A stretch of DNA of 64,000 nt from Dysidea avara (GCF_963678975.1 NC_089280.1:12971280-13035279); one strand, 5' to 3'. Positions 1 through 11,335 are shown, counted from the stretch's first letter. Translations and numbers: made by a program. The notes: generated by a model from the letters alone, not told the origin.

Positions 1-490
1 ATAAGGATATCATCTGCAAAAAGACGGATCTCACTTTGGATGTTGGCAATGATGTCATTGATATAAATCAAGAATAAAACTGGTCCAAGAACAGACCCTT
101 GGGGAACACCAGATGTTACATCACAAGTGGATGATTTAGAACCTTCTACTATAACTTGCTGTGTGCGACCATGAAGAAAGGATTCAAGCCGGTGTAATAC
201 ATTCCCTCTTATTCCATAGTGCCTTAGTTTGTAGAGGAGTCTTGAGTGAGATACTTTATCAAAAGCTTTAGAAAAATCTAGTGTTGCAGCATCAACTTGT
301 AAATTTGTGTCTATTTGTTTGGCAATGTCGTTGATGGTGATAAATAATTGTGACTCACAAGAGTGCTTAGACCTAAATCCAAACTGTCTGTCAGAAAGAA
401 TATTTTGATCTTCCAGATGCTTCATTATTTGACTTACTATAATGTGTTCCATTGATTTATATATTACTGATGTTAATGAGATGGGGCGAT
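1..490 (-). pseudogene. LINE ORF2 fragment: reverse transcriptase core
   Basis: Reading the minus strand from about 490 down to 1 gives RT motifs in one frame: [57 protein letters not shown] and FADDI at the window edge. It follows the endonuclease ORF after a single frameshift. The palm-domain Asp residues are present. The downstream thumb and 3' end lie outside the window. Confidence 0.85.
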
Positions 491-1660
491 AGTTTTTGGG
501 TCAGATTTTTGGCCTTTCTTGAATATTGGACTGACATAGGCATGTTTCCATTGGGATGGTACAGTTCCAGTTTCTAGCGATTGTTTAAATATGTGAGTAA
601 GCATAGGAGAAATTTCAGCTGCTGTTGTCTTTAGTACAAGTGGATGTATGGAGTCTGGACCAGGAGATTTTGATGGATCACAGCTGGTTAGAATGTTGTA
701 AACTCCTTGTTCAGTGATTTCAAATGCTGGTAGAGATGGATGTAATGAAGGACATTTGTCAGGAATGGTACTGCTGTCATCATCAGTTGTGAATACAGAT
801 TTGAAATGATCATTTAAAACAGTTGCCTTTTCAATTGGGTGTATTAAAGCATTGCCATTTTCGGGATGTTTTAGTGTACCAATGCCATTGTTATCTTGCT
901 TACGGGTTTTCAGGTAGTGCCAAAGAGATTTTCTGTTGTGTGATGATGATACAAGATTTGTCACATATGTTTTGTGCTGGTGTTTAAGTTTAAAGTTTAC
1001 CTCTTTCTGCAGCAATTTGTATTCGGACCAATCAGTGTCACGATGATAGCGCCTGGCTCGATTATACAGCCTTTGCTTCTTTTGGATTAGCCGTTTCAAA
1101 GTGTTAGACATCCATGGTAAGTGAGTTCTAGTACTTGATGTTTTGGTAGGAGTGTGGTCTTCAATAATTTGCTGAAGATTCTGCATAAAAAAGGTCCAGT
1201 TTTCTTCCAAGCTTGGAGATGACATGCGATTTAATTCAAAATAGGTATGAGAAAAGTTGCATAGTTTTTCTCTGATTGTGTCCCAATCTGCCAATTTGTA
1301 AAGGTAGATTGTTTGGGAAGGTTTCTTCGAAATATAATAGGGAATTTGAATGGCTGCTAATACTGCATCATGATCACTTAACCCTGGTGCTGGATGACAG
1401 GATAGTACAGAGTCAGGATGAGTAGTAAACAACAGGTCTAGTGTATTATGGGCTCTTGTAGGAAAGGTAACTAGCTGTGACATCTGGGTATCATGTGCTA
1501 GTGTAATAAGTTTTTGACGGTAATGACATGAAATATATGATTCAGTTAGAGTACCATGTTCCCAATCAATACCAGGGCAGTTAAAATCACCACCGAGGAT
1601 GATACGGGCATGAGGATATTTCTGCTTTATGGACACTAAGGAAGATTGCAAGTCAGGCAT
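473..1660 (-). CDS. LINE ORF2 fragment: endonuclease C-terminal half and start of reverse transcriptase
   Basis: An open frame of 395 codons. Residues about 1-110 carry the endonuclease signature (GGDFN near residue 23, SDHDAV near residue 95). The middle is a Lys/Arg-rich linker, and residues about 310-390 hold the N-terminal RT region ending at the conserved VSPIFKKG box. The expected continuation (PISLTS then MEHI) sits in another frame from about position 490 leftward, so one frameshift near 480-490 separates this ORF from the RT core. The copy is therefore dead as an autonomous element. No neighbouring gene depends on it. Confidence 0.85.
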   Translation of the reverse strand: MPDLQSSLVSIKQKYPHARIILGGDFNCPGIDWEHGTLTESYISCHYRQKLITLAHDTQMSQLVTFPTRAHNTLDLLFTTHPDSVLSCHPAPGLSDHDAVLAAIQIPYYISKKPSQTIYLYKLADWDTIREKLCNFSHTYFELNRMSSPSLEENWTFFMQNLQQIIEDHTPTKTSSTRTHLPWMSNTLKRLIQKKQRLYNRARRYHRDTDWSEYKLLQKEVNFKLKHQHKTYVTNLVSSSHNRKSLWHYLKTRKQDNNGIGTLKHPENGNALIHPIEKATVLNDHFKSVFTTDDDSSTIPDKCPSLHPSLPAFEITEQGVYNILTSCDPSKSPGPDSIHPLVLKTTAAEISPMLTHIFKQSLETGTVPSQWKHAYVSPIFKKGQKSDPKTIAPSH

Positions 1661-1989
1661 AACCCATTTTTAGCAGTGCATGACTATGTATAATCAACCT
1701 ACTACAATTCACATGTATGTCTCATGGTTTCTCCTCAAAAAAGCAAAAGATTATGTGGAAATTTCTAGCCCTAAATACAGGGGTTTCCTCAGTTTACTAA
1801 AGTGGTTAGCTTGGAGTGTATCACTATCCTACAGCCAGGTCAAATGTTGATCAAGATGTTGACGCTGTGTAGAAACCAGTTTCTCTGCCAGTGTGCGATG
1901 GTTATAACCTACAACTGCCATTAATAAAAGTGTCAACAATGATTTGTTTGCTGAGTGTGAAAATTGTAGAATTAATTTGCAGTCTACAA

Positions 1990-2087
1990 ATCAAGACAGA
2001 CGGTAGTGTGTCGTGCGGCCCAAGAAGCCGGCGCGCAACACCCGTGAGTATATTGACAGGAAGAACGAAAACGCATTTTCGTACCTC
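1990..2087 (+). repeat. Composite repeat copy 1, head part (A-family), split by the Ginger insertion
   Basis: The head begins with A|TCAAGAC and a short hairpin around GGTAGTGTGTC, then GTGCGGCCCAAGAAGCCGGC. The same head occurs inverted at 19497 and direct at 23699. The A body resumes at 6982 immediately after the transposon, so 1990-2087 and 6982-8540 are one element interrupted by 4.9 kb. Confidence 0.75.
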
Positions 2088-2177
2088 TGTTAGGCGCAAT
2101 CTGTGAATTTGCGCAGTTTATAAATTACGCTGCGTATTTTGTGAATTCATAAAATGCGCAACACTTTATAAATTGCG
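2088..2177 (+). repeat. Left terminal inverted repeat of the Ginger element
   Basis: This stretch matches the reverse complement of 6892-6981 with only a few mismatches (for example CTGTG versus ATGTG near the end). It contains alternating GCGCA and TTATAAA blocks that could bind the transposase. Confidence 0.85.
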
Positions 2178-2443
2178 CAGCTCGAATGAGGACACGGTGC
2201 GGTGCGATCGAGTGTGCAATTTACGACCAACTATCGTTTCACACCTGGTAGTTCACGCGATTTAAGGCCTAATTTCGTTTCACACCTGGTGGTTCACGAG
2301 ACCTCCTCGTGGTTCTTATACTATTATAGCTGCAGCACATGTTACTGTCAGACCTTCAGTGCTGGTCACTGTAAAGCAGTACAATAACAATAACAATAGT
2401 GCTTGCGAGGTGTGAGCTTCAACGAGTTAGCTAGCTAGTCAGT

Positions 2444-5400
2444 ATGTCGAAAGAAGGTCACAGAGAGCTGTTCGAAAAGTTCTGCAAAACGAAGTATTTT
2501 GATCACACCACTACAAGCAAGACAGTATCAGAGGAGAAGGCTAAGAAAATCATAGACGTTTTGAATGGAATTGAAAGAAGCTCGGTTTCAAACTCCTTCA
2601 AATTCTGGGTTATTAAAACGAAGAAGTTTGCTTTATTCAAAGAGTAAGAAATGATGGTTTTTTGTGCCTCTCTTCACAAAACTATATTACAGAATGATAA
2701 TGACAAAACTGTCTTTGGTCATCATCGCATAGTGGCAACAGCTGAGAAGTTTTATGATATATTAGAGCATGTGCACTCAACGGAAAATGGGCATGTAGGC
2801 TACAAGAAAACGCTTGCAGAGGTATGGGAATTGTGTATGCTGTCATATTATTAAAGTGTCACCAAGTTTTATGGTCACTGAGACTGCATAATATAGTGAA
2901 GATGGGGTGGTCCTATGTTTATATTAAAGCCACGCTTAATTTAATTTTGTAACTAAACATGTGAGCCCATTCCTTGGAGTACTGAGTTGGAAATAATACT
3001 GAGATAATAAAAGAAATCATTACATGCGTGCAATGCAGGCTTTTGCTGAGATGATCAACTAATGTTTTAGTCTATTGTGGAAGTAGTTTTGGGAATATAG
3101 TGCTACACAGTAGAAAATTGAGCAAAGAAATCAATTTGAACAGTAAATATACTGACTACAAGTGCTTATATTCACAGCCATAACTTTAGAAGAGTTTGAA
3201 AATTTGGTTTGGATGTTGACCATAATATATTGGCATACATCTATCAGGGATATAACGAATTGGTTAAAATAATAAAATAGTAATGGTTAATTCCAGATGA
3301 GTTAGCTAGCTGCATGGTGCTTGGTTTTTAGAAGTAGCACAACATCAACTTGTTTCTGATTGCACTAGTGTGTTAACTGTTCTTGTTATGGCATAGCTAT
3401 GTTATTCACATTTGGCTATGACTGCTTTATTAGAGTGTCTTGATTTCAATACTTAAAGGTATAGGAGTGCAGTTCCCATTGTTTTGTTTTCAACAGCAGC
3501 TGACTGCAATTAAAGGACATAATTGTGTGGCTCTGAAGTGTGGCATGTATGTGTTCTGATTGTTTAAGAGTGTGGTCCAGTCATGTCATTGTATCATTGA
3601 AGCTACATGTATTGTATCTGTCAGTAGTTTAAATGTCAAATAGTTGTTTGACTTGTTCTTCTAAGGAAAGTGTCTATACAGAAATTTAACACCTTGTTAT
3701 TATGGTTTCCTTGCATGAAGGAGATGATCATGTAATATAACAGAAAACAGACACTTGTCAGAACCAGAAAGGTTTATCCGTGAGTTTGTTATTGTGGTGG
3801 CCATGTACTGCTTGCTTTGGTTTGGCCTATGACGTTGTGACAAGTCAGACAGACAGTCAGGCAGACAAAAAATGGGTTTTGACAATTTTTAAAAATACAG
3901 GATTGATGTTTGATACACTAAGACTATTCAAAACTCATTTTCATCTCATATTTGTATGGTTTTCAACTACAACGTTCTGAGAGGTGCCATTTATTTTCTT
4001 TAGTATTTGATAGCAGTACCTATTTCACACTTTGCCCACTTTTGTTTGTATGTCTAATTATATTTCCCGGCATTCTTAAGTATGTGTATTTAACAAACTT
4101 GCCCACAATTATCATAATTTCTAATTGTGTTACTATTGTAGGTCCAAAGAATGTATGAAGGTTTGCCAAGGGAGACAGCTCAATATTTTTGTAGCACATG
4201 CCATATTTGCCAGCTGAAGCAGCCACAGAATTGTACTGCTCCTTTGAAGCCAATCATTTCATCAGGATTTTTAACACGTTGTCAGGTATGTTGTGGGAGA
4301 GAATATAATTTACATAGAGGATTATTCACTCTTGCTTATTTTAGATTGATTTGATAGATATGAGGCACATGCCAGATGATTCTTATTGCTACATTGCACA
4401 TTACATGGACCACTGGTCAAAGTTTCACGTGCTATGGCCACTGATAAACAAGAGTGCCATTGAAGTAGCTAGTGGGCTTGTGCACAAGGTTTTCCCATAT
4501 TTTAGGCTCCCCAAAATATTGCAGTCAGATAATGGAAGGGAATTTGTTAATGAAGTTATTAGAGAGATATTGAAGTCGTGGCCAGGAGAAGTGACAATAA
4601 TCAATGGTAGACCTCACCATTCACAGTCACAAGGTTTAATTGAAAAGGGCAACCATCTTGTAGAAATGCAGTTGCAAGCATTTAAATGTGAGCACAAGGA
4701 TTCCAACTGTGTATCTTGGACTGACTGGCTGCCATGTATTCAATGTAAGTACTAGTATGAGCCCAACTAATATGTAATGTGCCCTTGCAGATAATTTAAA
4801 TGTTCAAGTGTGTCGCACTTTAAAACAAAGCCCATATGAAGTGGTGTTTGGCCAGCCACCAATGTTAGCCCCATTTGCTGAACTTCCCGAAGGAGTTGAC
4901 CATTGTATAATGGAAGAGAATTTAACTGATCTTATCAAAGATGGTTAGTGGTTCAATGGTGATGTAAAAAAATCAAGTGGCGCTTTCAACTAGATGATGT
5001 GTCACTGCTATTTGATGAATTACCACCAACTGTGTTTCCACCAACATCTTGTTCAAGGATGTACCACAACAACTGAGTAGAAGTACATCACCACCATCTA
5101 GCTTAATGATGTCACCACGGTGACTAAGTAGAAGTTAATCACCCCCATCTAGTTCAAGGATGTCACCACAGCGACCAAGTAGTAGTGCATCACCACCATC
5201 TAGCTCAAGGCGACCAAGTAGAAGTACATCACCATCTATGTCACCACAGCGACCAAGTAGAAGTGCATCACCACTATCTAGCTCAAGGATGTCACCACAG
5301 CAAACATGTCAAAGTGTGCCACCACTGTTACCTGACAAACCATTGTCAAATCAAATTCTATCTCCTATAGCATCTCCTACAGATGATACATCATCACCAC

Positions 5401-6291
5401 CTGATCACATGGAGTCGGAGTATCAGAGGTACAAATCATTACCAATTTTGTGTAGACTGCTATAGCTTTTTTGACCAGTGAAACCTCCTAGTTATAACTA
5501 CACAAGCCATGTATAAATACATTCTGTGGGATCAAGGTTTTTTCATATCAAGAAGTGAAAATGTTTAGTTTCAGTGAAAATCTTTGTCCTTATTGTGTGA
5601 GGCCTATATTTCTTTTATCAAGTTGTTTAAGCATGGAGGTTTTGTTATAACTGTAGTGTTTGGTGTTCTGTCTATGTGATTTCAGCAATGCCCTTATGTT
5701 TATAGCAATATGTTATTATTCTGTTAGCAAAAACACAGTGAAAAATCATATGATCACCTCACTACTTGTGATCGCCATAAGGCAATTCGGGAGGCAGCAG
5801 ACTTAGAGTACCGAAAGAATGCTGAAAGAATGAAATTGCAGTATGCAAAAGTTAATCATTGTTCAGTTAAACATTGTAGACAAAACTTATGTGCATGCAT
5901 TGGTTTGACATCCAGGTCAATAGTATGGTGTTCACATGCATTTACGTAGTATAGTGCATCAATAGAAGTCAATGCCTTGTGATAATTATAATCCTGTGGA
6001 GAAAAAATATATTTTTTTTTTGTTTATTTAGAACCATTGCATGACTATTGCCATTCCTGTGGAATGATTGGTTTGGTGGATGATGATACAACTCCCTTGG
6101 TGAGCTCTAGTTACATTAACGAATCTTGTATTTATGTGTGTGAACTCTGTAGGTCAGGTGCAATAGTTGCTCATGGGGGTACCACAGACAGTACTAAGAG
6201 GCATGAAGTGACAATCTCACAGGATGAAAACAGTTTTAACTTTGTAGGGCCATGCTGTTCAAAGAATGGGCCTGTGTTTGTGTATAGCTAA
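2444..6291 (+). CDS. Ginger transposase: spliced KRBA2/SCAND3-like DDE integrase (gene span)
   Basis: The span holds coding blocks separated by GT/AG introns. 2444-2831 is an N-terminal region with a His-rich zinc-binding half (HVHSTENGH). 4142-4285 has CSTCHICQLK. 4345-4750 is the catalytic core with IDLIDM, LQSDNGREF and GLIEKGN, giving the three acidic residues of the DDE triad. About 4790-4950 encodes SPYEVVFGQPP. About 5160-5465 is a Ser/Pro-rich repeat. About 5730-5860 is a helical block (YRKNAERMKLQY). 6031-6291 is a C-terminal CHSCG and CELC segment ending in a stop. The core resembles vertebrate KRBA2/SCAND3 domesticated integrases. A few breaks are present in the span, so activity is doubtful. 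The terminal repeats show it belongs to a DNA transposon. Confidence 0.72.
3415..3935 (+). repeat. P-family repeat, copy 1, inside the large Ginger intron
   Basis: This block aligns by eye with 27125-27690: both start with GACTGCTTTATTAGAGT, continue with ACTGCAATT/GATTGCAGTT, AAGGAAAGTGTC and TTGCATGAAG, and end near AAATGGGTTTT. It is about 520 bp with no coding capacity. The start carries the dispersed CTCTATTAGAG-type motif. Confidence 0.6.
5040..5305 (+). repeat. Minisatellite inside the Ginger coding region (Ser/Pro-rich)
   Basis: Units built from ATGTCACCACAGCGACCAAG, TAGAAGTGCATCACC and ATCTAGCTCAAGG recur about five times with unit lengths of about 45-55 bp. Translated, they give repeats of SPQRPSRSASP type, a low-complexity linker between the integrase core and the C-terminal cysteine segment. 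Confidence 0.7.
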
Positions 6292-6399
6292 CTGCTGTAT
6301 TGGAGCTAATTCCAAGTTAAAATTGTAACTTTGTCACAAGCTGAATTTGAATATTAAAAAATCAATTAGATCTATACTGAATATAAATATTGTGTTCTA

Positions 6400-6860
6400 G
6401 CTAGTACATCAGGGGTGTGGTGTTGGATGTGTGCTCCATGCAGGAACTTGATCAGATAGAATGCACCTTATCCAATCCAACTGCAGAGTATGCAAAGGAA
6501 CCTTGGAGGGAGAGATAGTCAATACAGAGAAAGCGGAACCGTCTTGACCCATGTTCCTTGTAGTAAACATATAGCTATCAAGGGGCTTATTAAAGTTATA
6601 TAAAAGAAAATGAAAAGATTGGATCACATTAGACCATTAGAATCATTAATAAACCAGGCGTAAACACGATAATTATTGGTAGCATCATTTGCAATCCATG
6701 CCATCTATATACCAATCTGTGGGCAGAGCAGTAAACTTCCCAATCTGTGGGGCTTATTACACCTCTCTAGATCTGAAAGCAGCCATAATACGCACTTGAT
6801 CAGCCAAGAACGTAACGGCGGTACACTGAATGGACCAGAATCCAAAGAGTTCATAAAATG
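6400..6860. other. Ginger 3' noncoding region
   Basis: No coding signal is visible between the transposase stop near 6291 and the right inverted repeat. The short frames here lack any family motif. Confidence 0.5.
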
Positions 6861-6891
6861 CGCAGCTCTTACGGTAGTTCACAAATTGCGC

Positions 6892-6981
6892 AACAATTTA
6901 TAAATTGTTGCGCATTTTATGAATTCACAAAATGTGCAGCGCAATTTATAAACTGCGCAAATTCACATATTGCGCCTAACA
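6892..6981 (-). repeat. Right terminal inverted repeat of the Ginger element
   Basis: Mirror of the left end, terminating GCGCCTAACA at 6981 and followed by the CCTC duplication. Further TTTATAAATTG/GCGCA blocks extend inward to about 6850. Confidence 0.85.
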
Positions 6982-7728
6982 CCTCCGTAGCTCTGTGCTA
7001 CCTTGATGAAACAAGACTATTTTTGCTGTGGACACTCCCTCCAACTTCAGTACTCCACATTCCAAATTTGAGCGAAATCGCTTCAGGCGGTCCCGAGATA
7101 TGCGACTTCAAAAATTGGCTTCGTTTCTTCGGTTTTTTTTCTTCCTCTTTTCGCACACTTACAAAAACTGCTATAAAACGCGAACGCCTTATCTGATTGC
7201 CTTGCAATTTGGCACACAGAAGGGGGTATAAAGGCGCATCTCGGTACCAACTTTGGCTGGAGTACCATAAACAGGCAAAGAGTTGTGAGCGATTATTCAC
7301 GAAAAATAACACCAATATGTTGTCACGCCTACAGGGTAACCCGCGCATGGGAAGAAGCTGAAAATCGGTGGGTGAATAGGTCAACTATTGAACCTCAAGC
7401 CTTTTGTGGTTTGAAAGAAATCGAGCTAAAAACCAGGAAGATACAACAACAAAACTAACAGTGTGTAACAATTACGCAATCGAGATTAGCTAATAAAAAA
7501 ACGACTGCTTGCCACGCCTACCAGATAAACCGTTTGGGGTAATGCTTTGAAATTCGTTGTACAGATGGAGTAATCATCTTAGAAAGGCTCTTCAATGGTG
7601 TAGAAGAATCAGACTTAAAGCCACGGAGTTATAACATGAAATCCAACTTGGTGTAGCAAGTGCGAGATCGAGATACTCTAATAGAGCAGTCATCCTAATA
7701 GAGCAGTCATCCTAATAGAGCAGTCACC
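6982..7728 (+). repeat. Composite repeat copy 1, A body and palindromic motif
   Basis: About 0.7 kb that aligns inverted with 18685-19460 and direct with 23760-24290. Shared landmarks in order are GTAGCTCTGTG, CCAAATTTGAGCGAA, TTCTTCCTCTTTTCGCAC, CACGCCTACAGGGTAACCC and, at 7664-7727, three copies of CTCTAATAGAGCAGTCA. Several short frames cross it in different phases, which is typical of noncoding repeat. Confidence 0.75.
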
Positions 7729-8060
7729 CTGAAGAGAATTCAAGAAATCAGTTAGAAACAAGTAACCTGTATAGAGATCAGCTACAAACAAATCACCCTG
7801 TGGAGAGATCAGCTAGAAGAAGTTACCTTGTAGATAGTTCAGCTACAAACAAATCATCCTGTAGAGAGATCAGCTAGAAGAAGTTACCTTGTAGATAGTT
7901 CAGCTACAAACAATTCACCCTGTACAGAGCTCAGTTAGAAGAGGTTTCCTTGTAGAAAGTTCAGCTACAACAAATCACCCTGTAGAGAGATCAGCTAAAA
8001 GAAGTTACCTTGTAGAGTGACTGTTCAGTTACAAAGAAATCACCATGGAGAGTTTTGTAA
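7729..8060 (-). repeat. Satellite S, array 1
   Basis: Tandem units of about 30 bp of the form CAGCTACAAACAAATCACCC alternating with CAGCTAGAAGAAGTTACCTT. This is the reverse complement of the monomers in the large array at 15705-18620, and about ten units are visible. It lies between the A body and the foldback, as in copy 2. Confidence 0.85.
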
Positions 8061-8129
8061 TATATGTATTACATATATAAAATGTACATTTACTGATAAA
8101 ATCAGAAATATTTAAAGTATTCAACATTT

Positions 8130-8540
8130 GTTTCATCTTTCTTCCTGTGGTAAAGAAAAAAGATAGGCTAAAAAAACCTCAAGGTATACAAATACAAAAA
8201 GAAGTGAAATCTAATCCAAAACAGCCAAGCTGTAAAAAAAAGAGTGCGGCCCCCAAAAAGGCTATGGTGAAAAAAGATGTGAAATCCAAGGTGGCGGCCA
8301 AGAAATGGCTGTGATGGTAGGTTAATGGTAAAAAATTTAATAACAACAATTCAGGTGAATTTTGGTGCCGTTTGGTCTTGGCACAAAACTCACTTGAATT
8401 GTCGTTATTAAAATTTTTACCATTAACTTACCATCACAGCCATTTCTTGGCCGCCACCTTGAATTTCACATCTTTCTTCACCATAGCCTTTTTGGGGGCC
8501 GCACTCTTTTTTTTTACAGCTTGGTTGTTTTGGATTAGAT
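8130..8540. repeat. B-family foldback element, copy 1
   Basis: Arms of about 165 bp (8209-8370 and 8392-8540) are near-perfect inverted repeats carrying AAAACAGCCAAGCTGT, AGAGTGCGGCCCCC, AAGGTGGCGGCCAAGAAAT and GGTTAATGGTAAAAA. A 5' tail (8130-8208) is mirrored by the 3' tail of copy 2. The sequence would fold into one long hairpin. The short ORF 8372-8581 is an artefact of the arm. Confidence 0.88.
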
Positions 8541-8556
8541 ATGGTTTACTCATGAT

Positions 8557-8629
8557 CACTATATTCTTTATTAATTACTAGGCAGACAGCACAGTGCTGT
8601 CTGCCTAGTAATTAATAAAGAATATAGTG
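8557..8629. repeat. Perfect 73-nt palindrome
   Basis: Arms of 36 nt (8557-8592 and 8594-8629) are exact reverse complements around a single central A at 8593; the core is GGCAGACAGCAC-A-GTGCTGTCTGCC. It lies 16 bp from the foldback end. Confidence 0.93.
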
Positions 8630-8639
8630 CCACAGCAGC

Positions 8640-9370
8640 TGATTTGGCTACATAGGATTTATAATCAACAACATTACAGTGTGTATCATTATATATTTCC
8701 TGTCACATACAAGCTATTTACCTAATGATAACTAACTACACCTAGTGCACTGACTGCTCTATTAGAGTAACTTAAACAACTCTTCAGGCAATTTATAGAA
8801 ACAATTCATTCTAACATCAGGTAGATCATTGAGGAAAAGCAGCATGTAGTGGGCTTAAAATAGATGCATTCAAGACACTGCTTATAGCACCCATCCAGAT
8901 AGTTAACCTGTTTATGCAGGAAAGCTCAAATGGCATGAGAGCAACCACACAAAGATGCTTGTGTGCTATACTGCTGAAACATCAACTATACAAATATCAA
9001 TATGTTATAGTTAAACCCCACCATGAGTAGAATATCGTTGCTATCAAACTGAGGCCAAGACACTGACAAAGTTGAGGCCGAGTTGTTGATAACAGATTTC
9101 CTATGAGTGCAGACCTAGCTAGGTGTGTGGTTTAACTGGCTTCTATCCCACACTTTGCAGCTCTTGATTTCATAAACAATGTGACAATTGCTAATTTGAG
9201 GTGTTGTTTCATGCCTTCTATCCCACACTTTGAGCATTTTAATTTACTGTACTTCATAAAGAACTACAATGCAGTAAAGTCGTGCATGGTTTCAATTTTT
9301 CTGTGCTTAATTGCAACTATATATTATGATATGACTTCATGTTTCCTTTGATCCAGCTGAATGTGTAATC
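8640..9370. other. Intergenic stretch without a gene
   Basis: No coding or element structure is recognised, apart from one dispersed motif (TGACTGCTCTATTAGAGTAA at 8751-8770). Confidence 0.5.
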
Positions 9371-9379
9371 TGGTTGTCC

Positions 9380-10345
9380 ATCATATTTCTGACCTACTGG
9401 AGTTTAACTTCCATTCCCGTTTTGATGAGTTGTTCGAACAATTCACATTTGCAGATTGCCATCACACACTCACAAAATGTTTCAATTGGTAACATAATGT
9501 TTAGGTATTGTAAAATAGCTCCTAATTATAATGTAACCTACTTGTTCCTTCACATATGCACTACTTGTGAGTTAAAAAACATTTTTGCAAGGCAGACTTG
9601 TTACACGTAATGCTTTTGGGAACTTGATTATCAAAACTGTAAGTATTGAGCATCATCAATTATTAGCAGCCAAAGTTTATTTTACATTAGAACTGTTTTA
9701 TGATGATGAAGTAATGACTGTATGGAATAGTAAGTACTCAGTGAAATCAGTGGAAATATATGATAGCTTGATAACCGGTATGGGAAGAATAAGGATATCA
9801 CTATACCATATGATGTGATCATGTGAATATTGTAATGGGCAATTTGTTATTCTATAAGATTCCACATACTATTACTGCAAAAGTTGTAACACAAGTTCAC
9901 ATTGAAAACTGCACATTCATATTCAATCAATTTGTAAACAGTGAGCCATTTTAATGGAAACAGTTTATAAAGATATCTTAATTGCAAATTTTACCAAAAC
10001 AGTAATTGGAATTATCAAATATTTATACAAGCTTTTCAAGGTCTTCCTAAAAATACCAACTACATCGCTATGCCTAATGTTATAAAGAATGTTAGTTCAC
10101 AAATAATGCCAGTCCAATATTGCTATTTGCTGATGTAATAAATAATTCTTTCTGCAAGTTAAATCATTAAAGGTACTACTTTATAATTAGTTAATGATAG
10201 TTTTGTTCTGCTAAAATGTGCAGTTATAGCAGCACACATTGTGAATCTTAAGCTGGATGGGCCAGTGATTGTATCCAACAATATTGCTAGTGATATTATA
10301 GACTCAATTCTGTGACCTTGCATTTAGTAAAGATATCATGCATGT
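9380..10345 (+). pseudogene. Relic of a sponge-type beta-helix receptor gene (N-terminal region only)
   Basis: Fragments in several frames match the paralogous minus-strand gene at 58.2-61.7 kb: SCSNNSHLQIAITHSQNV, FRYCKIAPNYNVTYLFL, LQGRLVTRNAFGNLIIK, VVTQVHIENCTFIFNQF and NLKLDGPVIVSNN. The order equals that of the paralogue, but the C-terminal membrane part is absent. There are stops and frame changes throughout (for example after 9610 and near 9820), so the copy is dead. It probably arose as a segmental duplicate. Confidence 0.75.
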
Positions 10346-10349
10346 TTTA

Positions 10350-10740
10350 CAGGCTTTTCGTTAACCTCCCTGAGGGATAGTTACCAATAAAGTATTTGTG
10401 TGTAGCTTTACATGCATACATTCACCATTTTAGATGATACTCAGTTTGTGATGTAATATAACTATGCATATCATAGTTGAATGTTGTGTGTACTTCTATT
10501 TTATGGTGATCACTCATCCTTACTTTTGACAAAAGGTACTTTATGGCTGTTGGCACATCTCCTTCACATCCCACAAGCTGATAATTTTGGTGGTGGATTA
10601 AGGTCTTGTCTGCCACGAGGAATAAATTTCATGTTCCCTATTTGAGGCCAAATATACATAAAGCTTTAATTTTGATAAACAGATACTTGTGCAACAAAGG
10701 TATTTTGGTGTTTGAAGCCAATTCTATTGTCCAAATTCCT
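10350..10740. other. Intergenic stretch without a gene
   Basis: Nothing recognised; the short minus frame here has no family features. Confidence 0.4.
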
Positions 10741-10759
10741 TCCTACATAATATATATAC

Positions 10760-11035
10760 TAACCTAGGTTTTAGTATAGGAACTGACATAGAGTAGTTTG
10801 TCGTGATTCCTAGCTGTTTGTGGAGCTGACGTTGGCTCATAGAGAGCAGCTTGTAAAGACTCCTGTTTGTGGAACTGACATCAGTCCATAAAATTAGTGG
10901 CTTATCAAGATTCTGTGAAGCTGACATTAGTCAACATGTCAAGACTCCTGCTTTTTTGTTCATTTATAAAGAGCAGCATGTCGACACTCTTGTATGTGGA
11001 GCTGAAAATGGCCCATAAAATTATGTTGACGCCGG
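10760..11035. repeat. Degenerate tandem repeat, unit about 49 bp
   Basis: Imperfect repeats of GTTTGTGGAGCTGAC, GGCTCATAGAGAGCAG and CTTGTAAAGACTCCT follow each other about five times with drift and small indels. The minus-strand frames 10724-10927 and 10905-11258 are best explained by this repeat. Confidence 0.65.
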
Positions 11036-11254
11036 CCTGTATGAGAGGTACAATAGCATATTGACGGTTAAGGAGCTGATATATACGTGCCCACAGAGGA
11101 GCAGTGATTGCTTGCAGTATCACCTTTAGTGCATCATGGGTTATCGATAATCCTGTAAGGTGAACACATACAGTAACCATAAATAAATCAAAATTACTTG
11201 ACCTCAAAATGAAGTGTTTTAATAGACATGTATGCCATGCAGCTACAAGTTGCA

Positions 11255-11335
11255 CCATTATGGCCTATTATGGCCCACCATTATGGCCTATTGCTTTGCA
11301 TTATTATGGCCTTTCTCACCATTATTGCCTAGCTG
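11255..11335. repeat. TTATGGCC-rich short repeat tract
   Basis: The octamer TTATGGCC or a one-base variant recurs at irregular 8-25 bp spacing. Confidence 0.6.

Larger units (their letters stand above)
1..1662 (-). mobile_element. LINE retrotransposon, 5'-truncated, running off the left edge
   Basis: Minus-strand non-LTR retrotransposon remnant. From right to left it encodes the C-terminal half of an APE-type endonuclease ([11 protein letters not shown], then LSDHDAVL) followed by reverse transcriptase with [20 protein letters not shown] and a FADDI box cut by the window edge. An in-frame stop lies just upstream of the first Met near 1660, so the copy begins inside the endonuclease domain, the usual 5' truncation of LINEs. 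Clade looks CR1/L2/jockey-like, but this is judged from motifs only. Confidence 0.88.
2088..6981 (+). mobile_element. Ginger-type DNA transposon, full length
   Basis: Both ends are TGTTAGGCGCAAT in inverted orientation and the flanking CCTC (2084-2087 and 6982-6985) is duplicated. About 90 bp of terminal inverted repeat is visible, rich in the subterminal motif TTTATAAATTGCGCA. The interior encodes an rve-type DDE integrase on the plus strand. Short duplication, TGT...ACA ends, and an integrase without any LTR fit the Ginger superfamily of cut-and-paste transposons. It inserted into an A-family repeat. Structurally it looks whole; the coding region carries only a few breaks, so it is probably no longer active, or nearly so. 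Confidence 0.82.

Noticed and set aside
5160-5465. SR-rich protein gene
   Set aside because: The Ser/Pro/Arg repeats are a minisatellite in the Ginger coding region, not a separate splicing-factor gene.
6998-7384. 128-codon minus-strand frame and its plus-strand shadows
   Set aside because: Lies wholly inside the A-family repeat; the matching frame is not kept open in copies at 19 and 24 kb.
8372-8581. Hydrophobic 69-codon frame
   Set aside because: It is the translation of one foldback arm; the frame has no start context or homologue and crosses the palindrome.
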